Assembly (NCBI GenBank): GCA_963575745.1 | Contig: CAUYUJ010017982.1 | Span: 137,913-201,912, forward strand | From: Prorocentrum cordatum | Lineage: Eukaryota; Sar; Dinophyceae; Prorocentrales; Prorocentraceae | Direction: 5' to 3' | Length of the DNA: 64,000 nucleotides | Shown: positions 52,901 to 63,378 of the stretch, in pieces | How positions within the stretch are numbered: position 1 is the stretch's first letter | Layout of the letters: every line of letters starts with the position of its first letter | The notes under the pieces: generated by a model | What the model saw: only the letters and a program-made list of their open reading frames with translations | The model's database searches: none | What the model was told of the DNA's origin: nothing | Made by a program: the position numbers and the translations under genes

Positions 52901-54372
52901 GCATATGAGGCGACGCGCTGCCACCTAATACGTTTTCCATACGTTCCATACGGCGCAAGCACACCAGGTGACCCACGAAGAGGTGGGTCACCAGAAAACT
53001 GGTTGAGAAAAACCCATTGTTTCACTTGCATTCTGGGCCGTAGCATGAGGCGACGCATTGCCACTCAATGCGTTTTCCATGCAGCGCAAACACACCAGGT
53101 GACCCACGAAGAGGTGGGTCACCAGAAAACTGGTTGAGAACAAACAATTGTTTCACTTGCATTCTGGGCCTCGTCATGAGGCGATGCGCTGCCACTCAAT
53201 ACGTTTGCCATACGGCGCAAGCGCGCCAGGTGACCCACGAAGGGGTGGGTCACCAGAAAACTGGTTGAGAAAAACAAACTGTTTCACCTGCATCCTGGGC
53301 GTCGTCATGTGGCGATGCACTGCCACTCAATACGTTTTCCATGCGGCGCACGCACACCGGGTGACCCACGAAGGGGTGGGTCACCAGAAAACTGGTTGAG
53401 AAAAACCAATTGTTTCACTTGCATTCTGGGCCTCGTCATGAGGCCATGCGCTGCCATTCAATACGTCAGGTGACCCACGAAGGGGTGGGTCACCAGAAAA
53501 CTGGTTGAGAAAAACCCATCGTTTTTCTTGCATTCTGGGCCTCAACATGAGGCGATGCATTGCCACTCGATGCGTTTTCAATACGGCGAAACACACACCA
53601 GGTGACCCACGAAGGGGTGGGTCACCAGAAAACTGGTTAAGAAAAAACAATTGTTTCACTTGCATTCTGGGCCTCAACATGAGGCGACGCACTGCCACTC
53701 AATATTTTTGCCATACGGCGCAAGCGCACCAGGTGAACCACGAAGGGGTGGGTCACCAGAAAACTGGTTTGGAAAAACAAATTGTTTCACTTGCATTCTG
53801 GGCCTCAACATGAGGCGACGCATTGCCACTCAATGCGTTTTCCATGCGGCGCAAGCACACCAGGTGACCCACGAAGGGGTGGGTCACCAGAAACCTTGTT
53901 GAGAAAAACAAGTTGTTTCACCTGCATCCTGGGCCTCGTCATGTGGCGATGCACTGCCACTCAATATATTTGCCATACGTCGCAAGCACACCAGGTGACC
54001 CACGAAGGGGTGGGTCACCAGAAAACTGGTTGAGAAAAAACAGTTGTTTCACTTGCTCTCTGGGCCTCAACATGAGGCGATGCATTGCCACTCAATACGT
54101 TTGCCATACGGCGCAAGCACACCTGGTGACCCACGAAGGGGTGGGTCATCAGAAAACTGGTTGAGAGAAACCCATTGTTTCACTTGCATTCTGGGCCTCA
54201 ACATGAGGCGGCGCACTGCCACTCAATGCGTTTTCGATACGGCGCAAGCACACCAGGTGACCCACGAAGGGGGGGTCACCAGAAAACTGGTTGAGAAAAA
54301 CAACTGTTTCACTTGCATTCTGGGCCTCAACATGAGGCGATACATTGCCACTCAATACGTTTTCCATACGGC
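49936..54372 (+). repeat. 131-bp satellite array, about 34 units, with conserved dyad
   Basis: Consensus order: CGTTTTCCATACGGCGCAAG, CACACCAGGTGACCCACGAA, GGGGTGGGTCACCAGAAAAC, TGGTTGAGAAAAACCAATTG, TTTCACTTGCATTCTGGGCC, TCAACATGAGGCGACGCACT, GCCACTCAATA. GGTGACCCAC and GTGGGTCACC form an inverted repeat in nearly every unit. Two units are shortened (near 50690 and 53465). Variants CCTGCATCCTGGGCCTCGTC recur at intervals, suggesting higher-order structure. Frames last about two units because 131 is not a multiple of three. Confidence 0.95.
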
Positions 54373-54590
54373 GCCCTCCGAAGAATCCAAGATGACTGCC
54401 ACCGAAACATGTACGGACATGCGGCGCCGAACGGTGCCGGGCCATGTCCGAGACATGGCCCGGCACCCTCCGAGGAATCCAAGGTGGCAGTCATGTGGAT
54501 TCCAGATACCAGATGGTGTCCAAAATGCGGCGCTGAGACATGCCCCTGGCGCCCTCCGAGGAATCCAAGATGACTGCCACCTGGCCCAAA
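54372..54590 (+). repeat. Flanking GGCGCCCTCCGAGGAATCC units
   Basis: Three units (54372, 54462, 54549) share CCCTCCGARGAATCCAAG and mostly ATGACTGCCACC. A fourth copy lies on the other side of the satellite (about 49898-49932). A perfect 16-bp-arm hairpin GGTGCCGGGCCATGTC lies at 54433-54467. Confidence 0.8.
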
Positions 54591-54594
54591 CAGG

Positions 54595-54740
54595 CCACCA
54601 GGGCCGCCAAGATTGCCCAAGACCGATTCAAGACGGCCCAAGACGCAAGACGACCTAAGATGGCCTCGAGACGGCCCAAGCGGCTTCCCAAAACGGCCCG
54701 ACACGGCTCCAAGAGGGCGTCCAGGGAGGAATCCTCCAGG
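54595..54740 (-). repeat. CTTGGGGC-type degenerate repeat, inverted block
   Basis: GCCGCCAAGATTGCCCAAGA, GACGGCCCAAGACG and GAGACGGCCCAAGCGG match the family at 20.8-25.9 kb in reverse orientation. Confidence 0.6.
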
Positions 54741-55103
54741 ACGGGGCTCCAGAAACCAGCAGAATCCATCAGAATCCGTCAGGGCCCCTAAGATTCCTGG
54801 GGGGTCCTGGGCAAATCCAGGGGGTATGCTTCCAATTTGGGGGTGCTGCCGCAATTCGAAATTATTATTATTCTGGGCGCCTGCGGCGGAGTTTGGAGGG
54901 ATGGAGGGTCGGATTTTAATTTGAAAAAGATTCCCAAGAATATTTGCGAAACAAATTCGCAAGGACCCCGGTACATGTACGCGAGCGCCCCGTCATCTAT
55001 CCCTCGCCCGTGTGGCGCCCGCTGTCCAAACTCTGGCATTCACCTGTTCACCTGGGCCTGTCCTCTCCTCCTCCTCCTCTCCCCCTCTCCCGTTTCCAAG
55101 GAT

Positions 55104-55325
55104 CGGGGACTCTGTGTCCTACCTGTATGCATCGGTTGATTGAGTTTCCCTGACCTGGGACTCTGTGCCCCACCTGTGCCCATCGGTTGTCTCCAACGGA
55201 TATGGGACTCTGTGTCCTACCTGTACCCATCGGCTGAGCGTGATTCGAGGATCTGGGACTCTGTCCCCCCTGTACCCATCGGCTGGATTTGACTCAAGGA
55301 TCTGGGACTCTGTGTCCCCCCCTGT
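55104..55325 (+). repeat. Tandem repeat of about 48-53 bp, five units
   Basis: TGGGACTCTGTGTCCTACCT and GTACCCATCGGYTG recur at about 55106, 55159, 55205, 55253 and 55302. Confidence 0.85.
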
Positions 55326-56121
55326 TCTTACCTGCGACGCATTGGTACGGCAGCGGCGTGCGTGACACGCCCGCGCTGGGGCCTCGGGCCTTGCCTGTGC
55401 GTATTGGGACGTGTCCCCACGCGGGCACCCCGGTGCACGCTGGCGAGACTCCGGCCGGCGTGGGACGCTGGCCTCTCTCCTCCCTGTCCGCCTTTTCCCT
55501 CCCCGCTCGCTCTCCCCCCCTCCCATGGCGGCAACGCCCGGCACAACGCGGCTCCGGCCCGGTGCTGGCACTGCACCTTGCCGCCTCGGCGGCCCCGCTC
55601 ACCCTGGGCAGCACGGCTCCGGCCTGGCCCACCGCAGGCGGACACAGTCGGCCTTCATGCCGAACCTTGTGGCTGCTACCTGGACGTGGAGTGGACTACC
55701 ACCCCAGGCCGCTACTGACCACCCAGTGGCACAACGTTGCACATCGACTTCGTGGTTTTCCGCATCTCCTGGGCCTCTCCTTACCAGTCGGTGGCACCTG
55801 GTGCACTTCGCCTTCCTGTTCTGCCTCTACCTCGCGGACGTTGACTTGCTCACGGCCCTCCTCACGCAGCACTCGAGGATGGTGTTCTTGGCGCGCCGAT
55901 AACGGCAACACCAATCCACTCTCCCTCTGGGACTTCGCCCCCTGCTCCAGTCCATGGCGTACCTTGTCCTGTGCAAGATCTTCGGCACCGCCTATACTCT
56001 GCACCCTCCGGCCGCCTGAGGCCCCGCCCGCACGCGCCCTGTCTCCCCAATTAGGGCTTCGCGCGCCCCGCCTAGCTCTTGACCGGAAGGGGCCCGCTCC
56101 CGACCCGCCGACCAAGAAATT
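55326..56121 (+). other. Possible degraded coding sequence
   Basis: Plus-strand fragments in shifting frames have protein character: AEPCGCYLDVEWTTTPGRY (about 55655), WHLVHFAFLFCLYLADVDLL (about 55790) and, after a TAA, LQSMAYLVLCKIFGTAYTL (about 55945). I recognise no family. Confidence 0.25.
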
Positions 56122-56148
56122 GGGGGTTCTGTCCACCCCCGACAGAAC
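56122..56148. mobile_element. Solitary MITE end, CGGGGATGGAC family
   Basis: GGGGTTCTGTCCACCCCCGA equals the right inverted repeat of the copy at 58031-58202; here it is followed by CAGAACCC, so GTTCTGTC and GACAGAAC form a small hairpin. No MITE body is present. Confidence 0.6.
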
Positions 56149-56261
56149 CCTTCTTTCGAACCTCCAGGCGCCTGTGAGCCCCTGCCTCCTGCGAGGTTCC
56201 CCCCGGCCTTCTTGGAGGGCCGCCACCTCGTCGTCACCCCCAGGGCGCGCACGGCCAAGAC

Positions 56262-56390
56262 CTCGTCGTCGTCGTTGTCGTCGTCGTCGACGCCGTCGTC
56301 GGCGTCGTCGTCGTCGTCGTCCTCCTCCTCCTCCTCCTCTTCCTCCTCTTCCTCCTCCTCCTCCTCCTCTTCCTCCTCCTCCTCCTCGTT
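56262..56390 (+). repeat. GTC then CTC microsatellite
   Basis: TCGTCGTCG repeats followed by TCCTCCTCC/TCTTCC repeats. Confidence 0.9.
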
Positions 56391-57179
56391 GAGGGCTCAG
56401 CTCGTCCCCCAAGCGGCTGGCGCCATAGGACTCCAGAGGCGCAGGAGAAGCTCTTTTCCAAGGGAGCTGCGCGCTGATTGGAAGCCGCGCCCCGACGGCG
56501 ACATTGAGCTACAATGTCTTACCGATGTTGTTCGGACGTGCGCGTGTAGACGTGCGCTGCAAGACAAGCGAATCCTCCTCCTCATCGTCCTTGCCCAATT
56601 GCGTATAACCTGTCCTCCTCCTCCTGCTATCCCTAATCCTCTTTTTCCTTCCACTCCCTCTTTGTCTCTCCTCTTTGTTCTGCCCCTGCTCTTCTTCATA
56701 TGTGCTCTTTATGCTTCTAACCGCTGCCCCCCTTATCCAACCTATTCTCCATTGAAAGTTATCCTCCTCTTCCTTCGACCCCTGTTCCCCTTGCTGTTCC
56801 TCCTTCTCCCGCGCACCTCCTTCTATCATTCCTTCCTTCCCCTCCTCGCGTCGTTCATACTAATATTGTTGTCAAACTATTCCCCCTCCTCCTCCGCTTC
56901 TCTTCCTGTGCATGAGCAAGGTTGTTCTCCTTCTCGCACATAGCTCGGTCGATAATCTCTTAGTATTCACCTATGTATGCATGCTGCTGTAATTGCGCAC
57001 GCGCAGAGCGCGACAAACAGACCAGAGGCACGTGATATTCATGGCGATGTGCATTGTACATATAGCATGCTATAACCATGCGCTGACACGCCAAGTTTCG
57101 CTCATCATCCGAGAGGCTCCAAACAATGCCAAGATGCCCATCGAGATGGAAGGGCATGGGGCGGTCGGGAAGGCAGGCG
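56391..57179. other. No supported gene
   Basis: Pyrimidine-rich and relatively AT-rich sequence (56560-56900). No repeat or domain recognised. Confidence 0.4.
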
Positions 57180-57464
57180 GCATGGATAGCACCCCAAGCT
57201 AGGGCAGCTCATATAGTGGGCCTGTGCGTCACTCGCACCCTCGTGCACGCAACCAAAGACACACTGGCGGTCAAAGTGGCCCATCCCCCTTTCCGTCGCC
57301 CCCCCCCCCACACCACCAGAGCACGACGCGCTGACATCTGCCACGCCGGCGGAGCAGACGGCAAGCGCGCCTTGAGGCTGGCCCAACATACCCCTCGGCG
57401 AAGATGAGCCGAACACGGTCGGGACTTCCACGTGGCGGCTCGCTTCCGACTCGCGGCCCCCAAC

Positions 57465-58027
57465 TCATCTAACAGAAACGCCCCCCAGGGACCTAAAATA
57501 ACGCGCTGAATTCGGATCCTCGGGTTGCCCCTTCCGCCCCTCGGCAACAGCCTGACAGGCCTTGCGGAGAGGGTCCCTCGGAACATTGGAGTCCCTGAAG
57601 CCCTGGGAGGCACGAGAAAATTCCTCGACAGAAGCACGCCGCTTCCAGAAGCTGGGGGGCCACTCCCCTCCACGCCACAAAGTCACGGACAGGAAACGCC
57701 GAGCCTTGGCCTGCAAGCGCAGCCGCGAGGTCGCCCAGTTGGCGACGGTAGTCTGGCTTTCTCTCCAGAGAGCAGTCGCCGCCTGAACCTGCAACGAGAG
57801 CGGCCTGATCTTCGCCCAACTGTGGAGAGCAAGGAGCTGAGAGACGGGAGAGCCAAAAGGGGGGGGGGGGGGGGCGAAGGGCGCGATGGAGAGCCCGGGA
57901 TTCCCACCGAGCAATATGTTTTTTTCGGAGGGGGGGGGCAGCTGTCAGAGGTAAGAACCTGGACACAGCCCGAGCGTTATAGAGCTGGACAGAGATGGAG
58001 GGGGCGGCCTGCTGCTCGGTGATTCCA
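57465..58027 (-). pseudogene. LINE post-RT region
   Basis: ISVQLYNARAVS at about 57990-57960 matches the Y-N-x-R-A-V-S motif that follows the RT in this LINE type. Fragments ALHSWAKIRPLSLQVQAATA and LRKACQAVAEGRKGQP follow in another frame. It is separated from the RT by the MITE. Confidence 0.6.
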
Positions 58028-58030
58028 TTA

Positions 58031-58202
58031 TCGGGGATGGACAGACCCCCCTTTGGCAAAACGTGGTTTAGTGAAAACGACCTGAGGCCCAAACCTGGCG
58101 GGCGCAAGCCTGGAAAATAACGGCCACGGCGCCCTCTCGAGAACCGGAAACGGACAATTCACTAATCGACGTGTCACTGTTGCGGGTTCTGTCCACCCCC
58201 GA
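58031..58202. mobile_element. MITE family CGGGGATGGAC, copy 3 (complete)
   Basis: TCGGGGATGGACAGACCC at the left end pairs with GGGTTCTGTCCACCCCCGA at the right end; the 172-bp body matches copies 1 and 2. It is inserted inside the LINE, after the RT palm. No convincing target duplication can be read. Confidence 0.88.
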
Positions 58203-58204
58203 CA

Positions 58205-59236
58205 TGAACCACCTCCACAGCACGATCGGGATCTCCTCCCACGTGGGCACCAGTGACTGAACTTGAGCTGCACGGCGAGCACGCAAGGCTAGGGTGAATT
58301 CAGCTTCTCGAGGTATGATGCAGCACCTGGGCGATCTCCACTGCAAGCCCGCGAGAACTTCGGCGGTGGGAAAACACTCCACGCACGTCCGGAAGCGCCT
58401 TCAGTTCAGAGAGAGCCAACCCCACGTCGTCCGCGCACGCCCGACTCAGACCCACGATGCCTGTCAAGGCGCTTCCGAGGATCCCTCAACAGAGGGTCCA
58501 TCGACATTGCCCACACCGAGCCACTAGCAGGATCCCCCTGCATCGCCCCCGAGCTGATCTCACAGAAGTGAACCAGAGTCCCCAGCAACACGACCTTCGC
58601 CACCGCAAAAATGTACGAGGCCTGAAAAAATCCAGAAGACCTTGGGCCACCCCCAGGAGCCTGAGCACTTCACAAAGGAACGCGCTAGCGAGACAGGGGA
58701 AGCCGCTGTCAAATTCAGAAAGGAACAGGATAGGGTGGCGGTCATGGGCCTGGCTGGGCACGCCCACCTACTTGGTCGCGGTGCCCAGGAGAGTTATGCT
58801 GTCCAGAGAGTTGCGGCCCAAAAAGAATCCTCGCTCGTCCCACTGAGCCCGCGCGCTCAGCACGCCCTTGAATTGGAAGTTGCAGGCCGGCGAGAGAACG
58901 CGTGCACCCGAATTCCTGAGAGCAAGAGGGCGCGCCGCGCCGGCCTCGCTGACTGCCCGCTGACTGCCGCCCCCCCCGACTGCCCTTGGGAGCGAAGACA
59001 AGCAGGGGCCCGTGCAAATCTACGGTGGGAGGAAAACCACCGAGGAGAAGCTGGAAGAGGATCTCGCACGAGAAAGTATTCTGCTGGCATGCTGCATGGG
59101 GCAACCCGTCTGGGCCTGGAGCAGTGGGTTTGGCCTGCCTCAGCGCCGCCTGGGCAGTCGATGGCGTTGGCGGCCCCGCGTCCGACCAGTCGAGCGGCTG
59201 CGCGCGCATAGCCGAGAATTTAAGAGTGCGAGCCAC
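58205..59236 (-). pseudogene. LINE reverse transcriptase, frameshifted
   Basis: Motifs in order are: KPTAPGPDGLP (about 59125-59099), FQFKGVLSARAQWDERGFFL with GRNSLDSI (about 58876-58800), motif A-like LFLSEFDSGFPCLASAFL (about 58728-58675), motif B SSGAMQGDPASGSVWAMSMD (about 58555-58495), motif C RACADDVGLAL (about 58443-58411) and AGLQWRSPRCCIIPR (about 58352-58308). CADD replaces YADD. At least three frame changes separate these motifs, so no active enzyme can be made. Confidence 0.8.
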
Positions 59237-59424
59237 AGGTGGCGACTCAGTCCTTGGAAAGCATGGGCCCGATGCCGACGCAGCGCCGAACCCATCTCGC
59301 GATGTGCCGACAGCGTCTCGCCCCCAGGAGAAACAGGAGCCTGAAGCGGGAGAGACTTCCTAGACGGGGCCCGCAGGTTGCCGCGCCTGCGTTCTGCATG
59401 CATGTGCGCTCTCAATCTCTTGCG

Positions 59425-60190
59425 CTACTGCCGTGCTTGGGCAGCCATCGCCGCCGCCCCAGCAGGGTGCAAGCGTTTCTCGAGCAGTTGCTGCTGGAGG
59501 GATTCGCATTGACGGCGAAACTCAACCGCGCGCCTCAGCGACGCCGACCCCTCCTGAAGCATCTGCACATGTTCTGCCGCGGCAGGGGCAGTCGCAAGCA
59601 GCTTGGAAGCAAGGGAGAGGTCATTCCGATTCACGGCGCGTGAAATCGAGCGAACTATAAGTAGCTTCGTTTCTCATTCTGGGGCTTGGACCTGGATCAG
59701 CGAGTCCCTGGCCGCCCGGGCGGCCTCGCGAAGCAAGCGTTTGCATTCGCGCCACCTCGCAATCACAGGGGGCACCGGGAGATTGGGCGCATTGGCGAGG
59801 AGGGAGAGGTAGTGAGAAGAGGCAGGGGACTGGCAAACGTGGCGAGGGACAGGCTGCTCATGCTCAGGTTTCTCTGGGCGCGCCGCGAACGCCACCCGCG
59901 GCGGCGAATGATCAGAGATGCCCCTCCCGCAGAGAGACTCGGGCGCGTCCAGCACCGTGGCCGCGATGAGGAGGAGGAGGAGGAGGAGGAGGAGGAGGAG
60001 GAGGAGGAGGAGGAGGAGGAGGAGGGAGGACCCACTGGGGCTGCATCCGGCCCGGGGCGGACAGGAAGATCTCGTCCGGCTGCGCGGGCCGCTCCTCGAG
60101 GACCACAGGGCGAGTCGAGGCCTCGGGCTCGAGCTCCACCATCCCGCCGAGCGCCCCCTGCTGCCATTCAGCTCCGCGCTCACGACACAT
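59425..60190 (-). pseudogene. LINE endonuclease end and linker, with microsatellite expansion
   Basis: QPDEIFLSAPGRMQPQW (about 60085-60035) is followed by a GAG microsatellite on the plus strand, then VLDAPESLCGRGISDHSPP (about 59955-59900), where SDHSPP matches the terminal catalytic S-D-H of AP-type endonucleases. The linker SSHYLSLLANAPNLPVPPVI and, after a stop, LASKLLATAPAAAEHVQMLQ (about 59615 on) lead to the RT. Confidence 0.65.
59965..60027 (+). repeat. (GAG)n microsatellite inside the LINE endonuclease
   Basis: About 60 bp of GGAGGAGGA within otherwise recognisable endonuclease coding sequence. Confidence 0.9.
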
Positions 60191-60214
60191 TGTGGATGAC
60201 TCTTGGGTTTACAC

Positions 60215-60430
60215 TGGTCCTCCTCCTCCTCCTCCTCCTCCTCCTCCTCCGTGCGCCTGCTCTTTATCCTCCTCCTTCTCCGTCCGCCTCCTCCTCCTCC
60301 TGCTTCATTCGCGTCCGTCCTCCTCCCCCTCCTCCTTCTCGTCCTCCTCCTTCTCATCCTCATCCTCGCTCCTCCTTCGCCTCCTCCTCCCTCCGTCCTC
60401 CTCCCCCCCTCCTCCCATTCCTCCTCGCGC
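60215..60430 (+). repeat. (CTC)n-rich tract
   Basis: CTCCTCCTC repeats interrupted by GTCCGCC and CTTCTC words. Confidence 0.85.
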
Positions 60431-60944
60431 GCGTCGCCCGCTCCCTTCCCCGCGCTTTCCGGCGGAGCGCGCAGCCTCACTGAACGGCCGCGCGGCGCGT
60501 CGAGAGCGAGCCCCGGCCGTGGTCGACTCCCCGCCGAGCCTTCAGGGCCCGATTCACCGTCGTTTCCCTTCTCCACCGTCGGTGTCGTTGTCGTGGCCAC
60601 CGCCATCGTCATGATTGACATCACCGTCACCATAGTCACATCAAAAGCGTCAGCACCACCAGAACCACTGCAGTCATCATCATCTGCATAGCCATACGAA
60701 CCTTAATATCAGTGCTCGTCTCTTTATTATCCTGAACCTCCTCCTCATCATCATCCTCGTCGTCGTCGTCCGCTTCATCAGGGCCGCAATAAGGTCACAC
60801 ATTATTGTAATCGGGGAAGGTGCATGCTCGAAGAGGGGCGAATTGGGCCTTGGACCTCTGGTGTTTTGAAGCTTTCAGAGTTCACTCTCCGAGCAAGGGT
60901 ATGCGACATTGCCCTCAGCGCGTCGCTAGCGGAGCTCTTATCAA

Positions 60945-61151
60945 CCATCACCACAACACCACCATCATCACTGCTGTCATTACTGCAAGCACCATCATAG
61001 TTATCACCGTCACCATCATAATCGGCACAATCGCCATGTTCATCAACATCATAATCCCCGCCATCGTCATCATCGCCACCATCACCATCACCATCACCAT
61101 CACCACCATCATCATCATCACAATCATCATCATCATCATCATCATCATCAG

Positions 61152-61186
<35 letters not shown>

Positions 61187-61320
61187 CAATCATCATCATC
61201 ATCATCATCATCAGCATCATCATCATCATCATCTTCATCATACCTAAATTCTTCTTTTTCATCATCATCATTACCAATGCCCCTTCAGCCACTGCCGTAG
61301 TTACCACCACCATCATCATG
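60945..61320 (+). repeat. (ATC)n microsatellite
   Basis: Imperfect CATCATCATC from about 60945, nearly pure at 61100-61245. It gives Ile, His or Ser runs; it is not coding. Confidence 0.95.
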
Positions 61321-61424
61321 TTCCCGCGGAGGTCGCTTAGAGAACGTCGCCTCTATGCCCCCTCGCCCCACATCCAATCCTGCCCCATCGCTTCTCCTCC
61401 TACCCTGCCTTATCCGCACCAATT

Positions 61425-61625
61425 GGCGAACCCTTGGAGGAGCGAGCCCCTGGCGAAGCGAGCCCCGGCGAACAGAACCCCAGCGAACAGCCCTCAGCGA
61501 GCGAAGCGGGCGCAGCGAAACGGGCGAAGCGAACGGTGGCGAGGCGATCCCCGGCGAAGCGAGCCACTGGCGAAGCGAATCCCCGGCGAAGCGAGCCCCC
61601 GGCGAAGCGAACCCTGGCAAAACGA
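61425..61625 (+). repeat. GGCGAAGCGAGCCCC minisatellite
   Basis: About 12 units of 10-15 bp: GGCGAAGCGAGCCCC, GGCGAACAGAACCCC, GGCGAAGCGAATCCCC. Confidence 0.85.
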
Positions 61626-62879
61626 ACCCGAGCCCCCGCACCACCCCATCTGCCTCTGTCCCCTTCCCTCGCCCAGCTCGTCTGGTGCGGTGCGCACCAC
61701 GGCCTTCGCTGCCGCCGCTAAGCTGCGCATGCCCGGCCAAACAGGACGGCACACGGACTGCTAGGCACCAGCGGGAGCCCTGCAGACTAGAGCGCCAGAG
61801 GGGGCACGTGCTCCTCTTCGCCCCGTTCTTCCTCTCCACCCTCCTCCTCCTCCTCCTCCTCCTCCTCCTCCTCCTCCTCCCGCTCTTCCTCTTCCTCCTC
61901 TTCCTCCTCTTCATCCCGTGTCCCCCTCCTCGCCCTCCACCCGAATCAGAAGGGCTCGGGATGGACGATGATGAGGAGGAGCAGGCTCCTCTCCCTCAGC
62001 GTCGACCATCGGACCTCTCATGGGGAGCGTTGTTCTTCACTGTTTGTTCCAAGCGGCTTTGGCTGTGGTGACGAGGGCGCCCCAGGAGGCCTCACAAGGC
62101 CCGATAGTGCCGGAGAGCCGCAATCCTCGAACATCCTCCTGACCTCCTCTCTCGTCGCTTCCTTTTCCCTCCCCCCTCGTCCCTCCACAGTTGCCCACTA
62201 CGAATACTGCTCTCCCCTGTCCCCCGAGGATGGCAAGGGAGTGGCCCGCCCACCTCCGCGAGCGTTTTGTTTGGATCGAAGGACCACAAAATGTCAACCA
62301 TGGTATTTTTGTCAGCGCGGCGTTTTACAATCCGGTCGTTCTCGGCCCGTCGAAATGATCCAGTCGCTGCAGACTTGGCTTCATTTTAGGGTCGGCGCTT
62401 TGCTCCCGTTGTTCAGAACGGCACTCTCGCCCCAGCGCGGGCTACCCGCTCTGGATCCGAACCATTCCTTATCATTGCCGCCCCCCTTTCCCCTCCTCCA
62501 CGTTTCCCTGGTCCTCCTGCTCTTACCGCTCCTTCCAGTCTAGCTCCTGTTGCTGGTGTTCGTCCTCTTTCGTCTCCTTCCTCATCCTCCTTTTCCTACT
62601 GCTCATCGTCGTGCTCATCCTCCTGCTCATTCGCCACTTCCTCCTCAAATACACGCAACTCCTCTTTCCCGATTGCGCATAATACGATTGCGTCCTTTTG
62701 GGGGGGGGCTGCCGGCCCGCTGTGATTCCTTACGCGGATAGAGAACGCATCAGCGCGATGGGGAGACATGGGATGGGAAACGCAGGATGTTGAATGCGGC
62801 GAAAGCGCACTGCAATTGTCCCTTCCTCCCTCCCTCCTCCTCCTCCTCTTCCACATCCTCCGAAGTATCCTCCTTCCTC
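61626..62879. other. No supported gene; CTC tract at 61835-61915
   Basis: Pyrimidine-rich sequence with a CTC tract. Short frames on both strands, none with a motif. Confidence 0.4.
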
Positions 62880-63098
62880 CTGTTTCCTTGAAAATCAAGT
62901 CCTCCTCCGAATTCTCTTCCTTCATCCTGCTTCCTTCTCCGAATTACCTTCCTTCATCCTGCTCCCTCCTCCGGATTCTCTTCCTTCATCCTGCTTCCTT
63001 CTCCGAATTATCTTCCTTCATCCTGATTCCTTCTCCGAATTATCTTCCTTCATCCTGCTTCCTTCTCCGAATTATCCTCCTTCATCCTGCTACCTTAT
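62880..63098 (+). repeat. 33-bp tandem repeat, about six units
   Basis: CTTCATCCTGCTTCCTTCTC plus CGAATTATCTTC recur with a period of about 32-33 bp. Confidence 0.9.
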
Positions 63099-63215
63099 CA
63101 TCAACTCCTCTCTCTTCGCCCCAGACGGACGTGCCGGTCGGGCGGGCTGGGCGTCTCGCCCGACACGTCACCACCGTTTGGGTTCCTGCAGCCGGAGATT
63201 CGCAAGAGCTTCAAT

Positions 63216-63376
63216 GAAGGGGCCCTGGGACACACAAATAAATACACACAAATAAAAAGATTCCCCATAGTTTCCCATATTTTCTGGGGGGGTGTCTTCC
63301 CCCCCACTTCCCATATTTTTCCATATTTTCCTAGGGATCGACGATTAATTGTGTCTGTGTGTTTTTTCCCTCCTGA
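63216..63376 (+). repeat. AT-rich dispersed repeat, copy 2
   Basis: Second copy of 41053-41214, with the same order of landmarks; the 99-bp array begins within 3 bp of its end. Confidence 0.8.
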
Positions 63377-63378
63377 TT

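Larger units (their letters stand above)
57180..60190 (-). mobile_element. Degenerate non-LTR retrotransposon (LINE), EN-RT-zinc motif
   Basis: On the minus strand, domains appear in LINE order. First comes the end of an AP-type endonuclease, then a linker with WRECKRLLREAARAAR, a reverse transcriptase, a post-RT YNARAVS motif, and finally a C-terminal Cys/His motif C-x3-C-x10-H-x3-C at about 57263-57206 (QCVFGCVHEGAS then AHYMSCP). Every section is in a different frame or separated by stops, so the copy is dead. It also carries a GAG microsatellite (59965-60025) and a MITE (58031-58202). Ends and target duplication are not defined. Confidence 0.8.

Noticed and set aside
49936-54372. CRISPR-like regular spacing
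   Set aside because: The whole 131-bp unit is repeated, with no unique spacers, and the context is eukaryotic; it is a satellite.
55411-55902. Complete membrane protein
   Set aside because: Hydrophobic, protein-like stretches occur in different frames with stops between them; kept only as possible degraded coding sequence.
61425-61765. Coding frame with Ser/Glu/Ala repeats
   Set aside because: It is explained by the GGCGAAGCGAGCCCC minisatellite.
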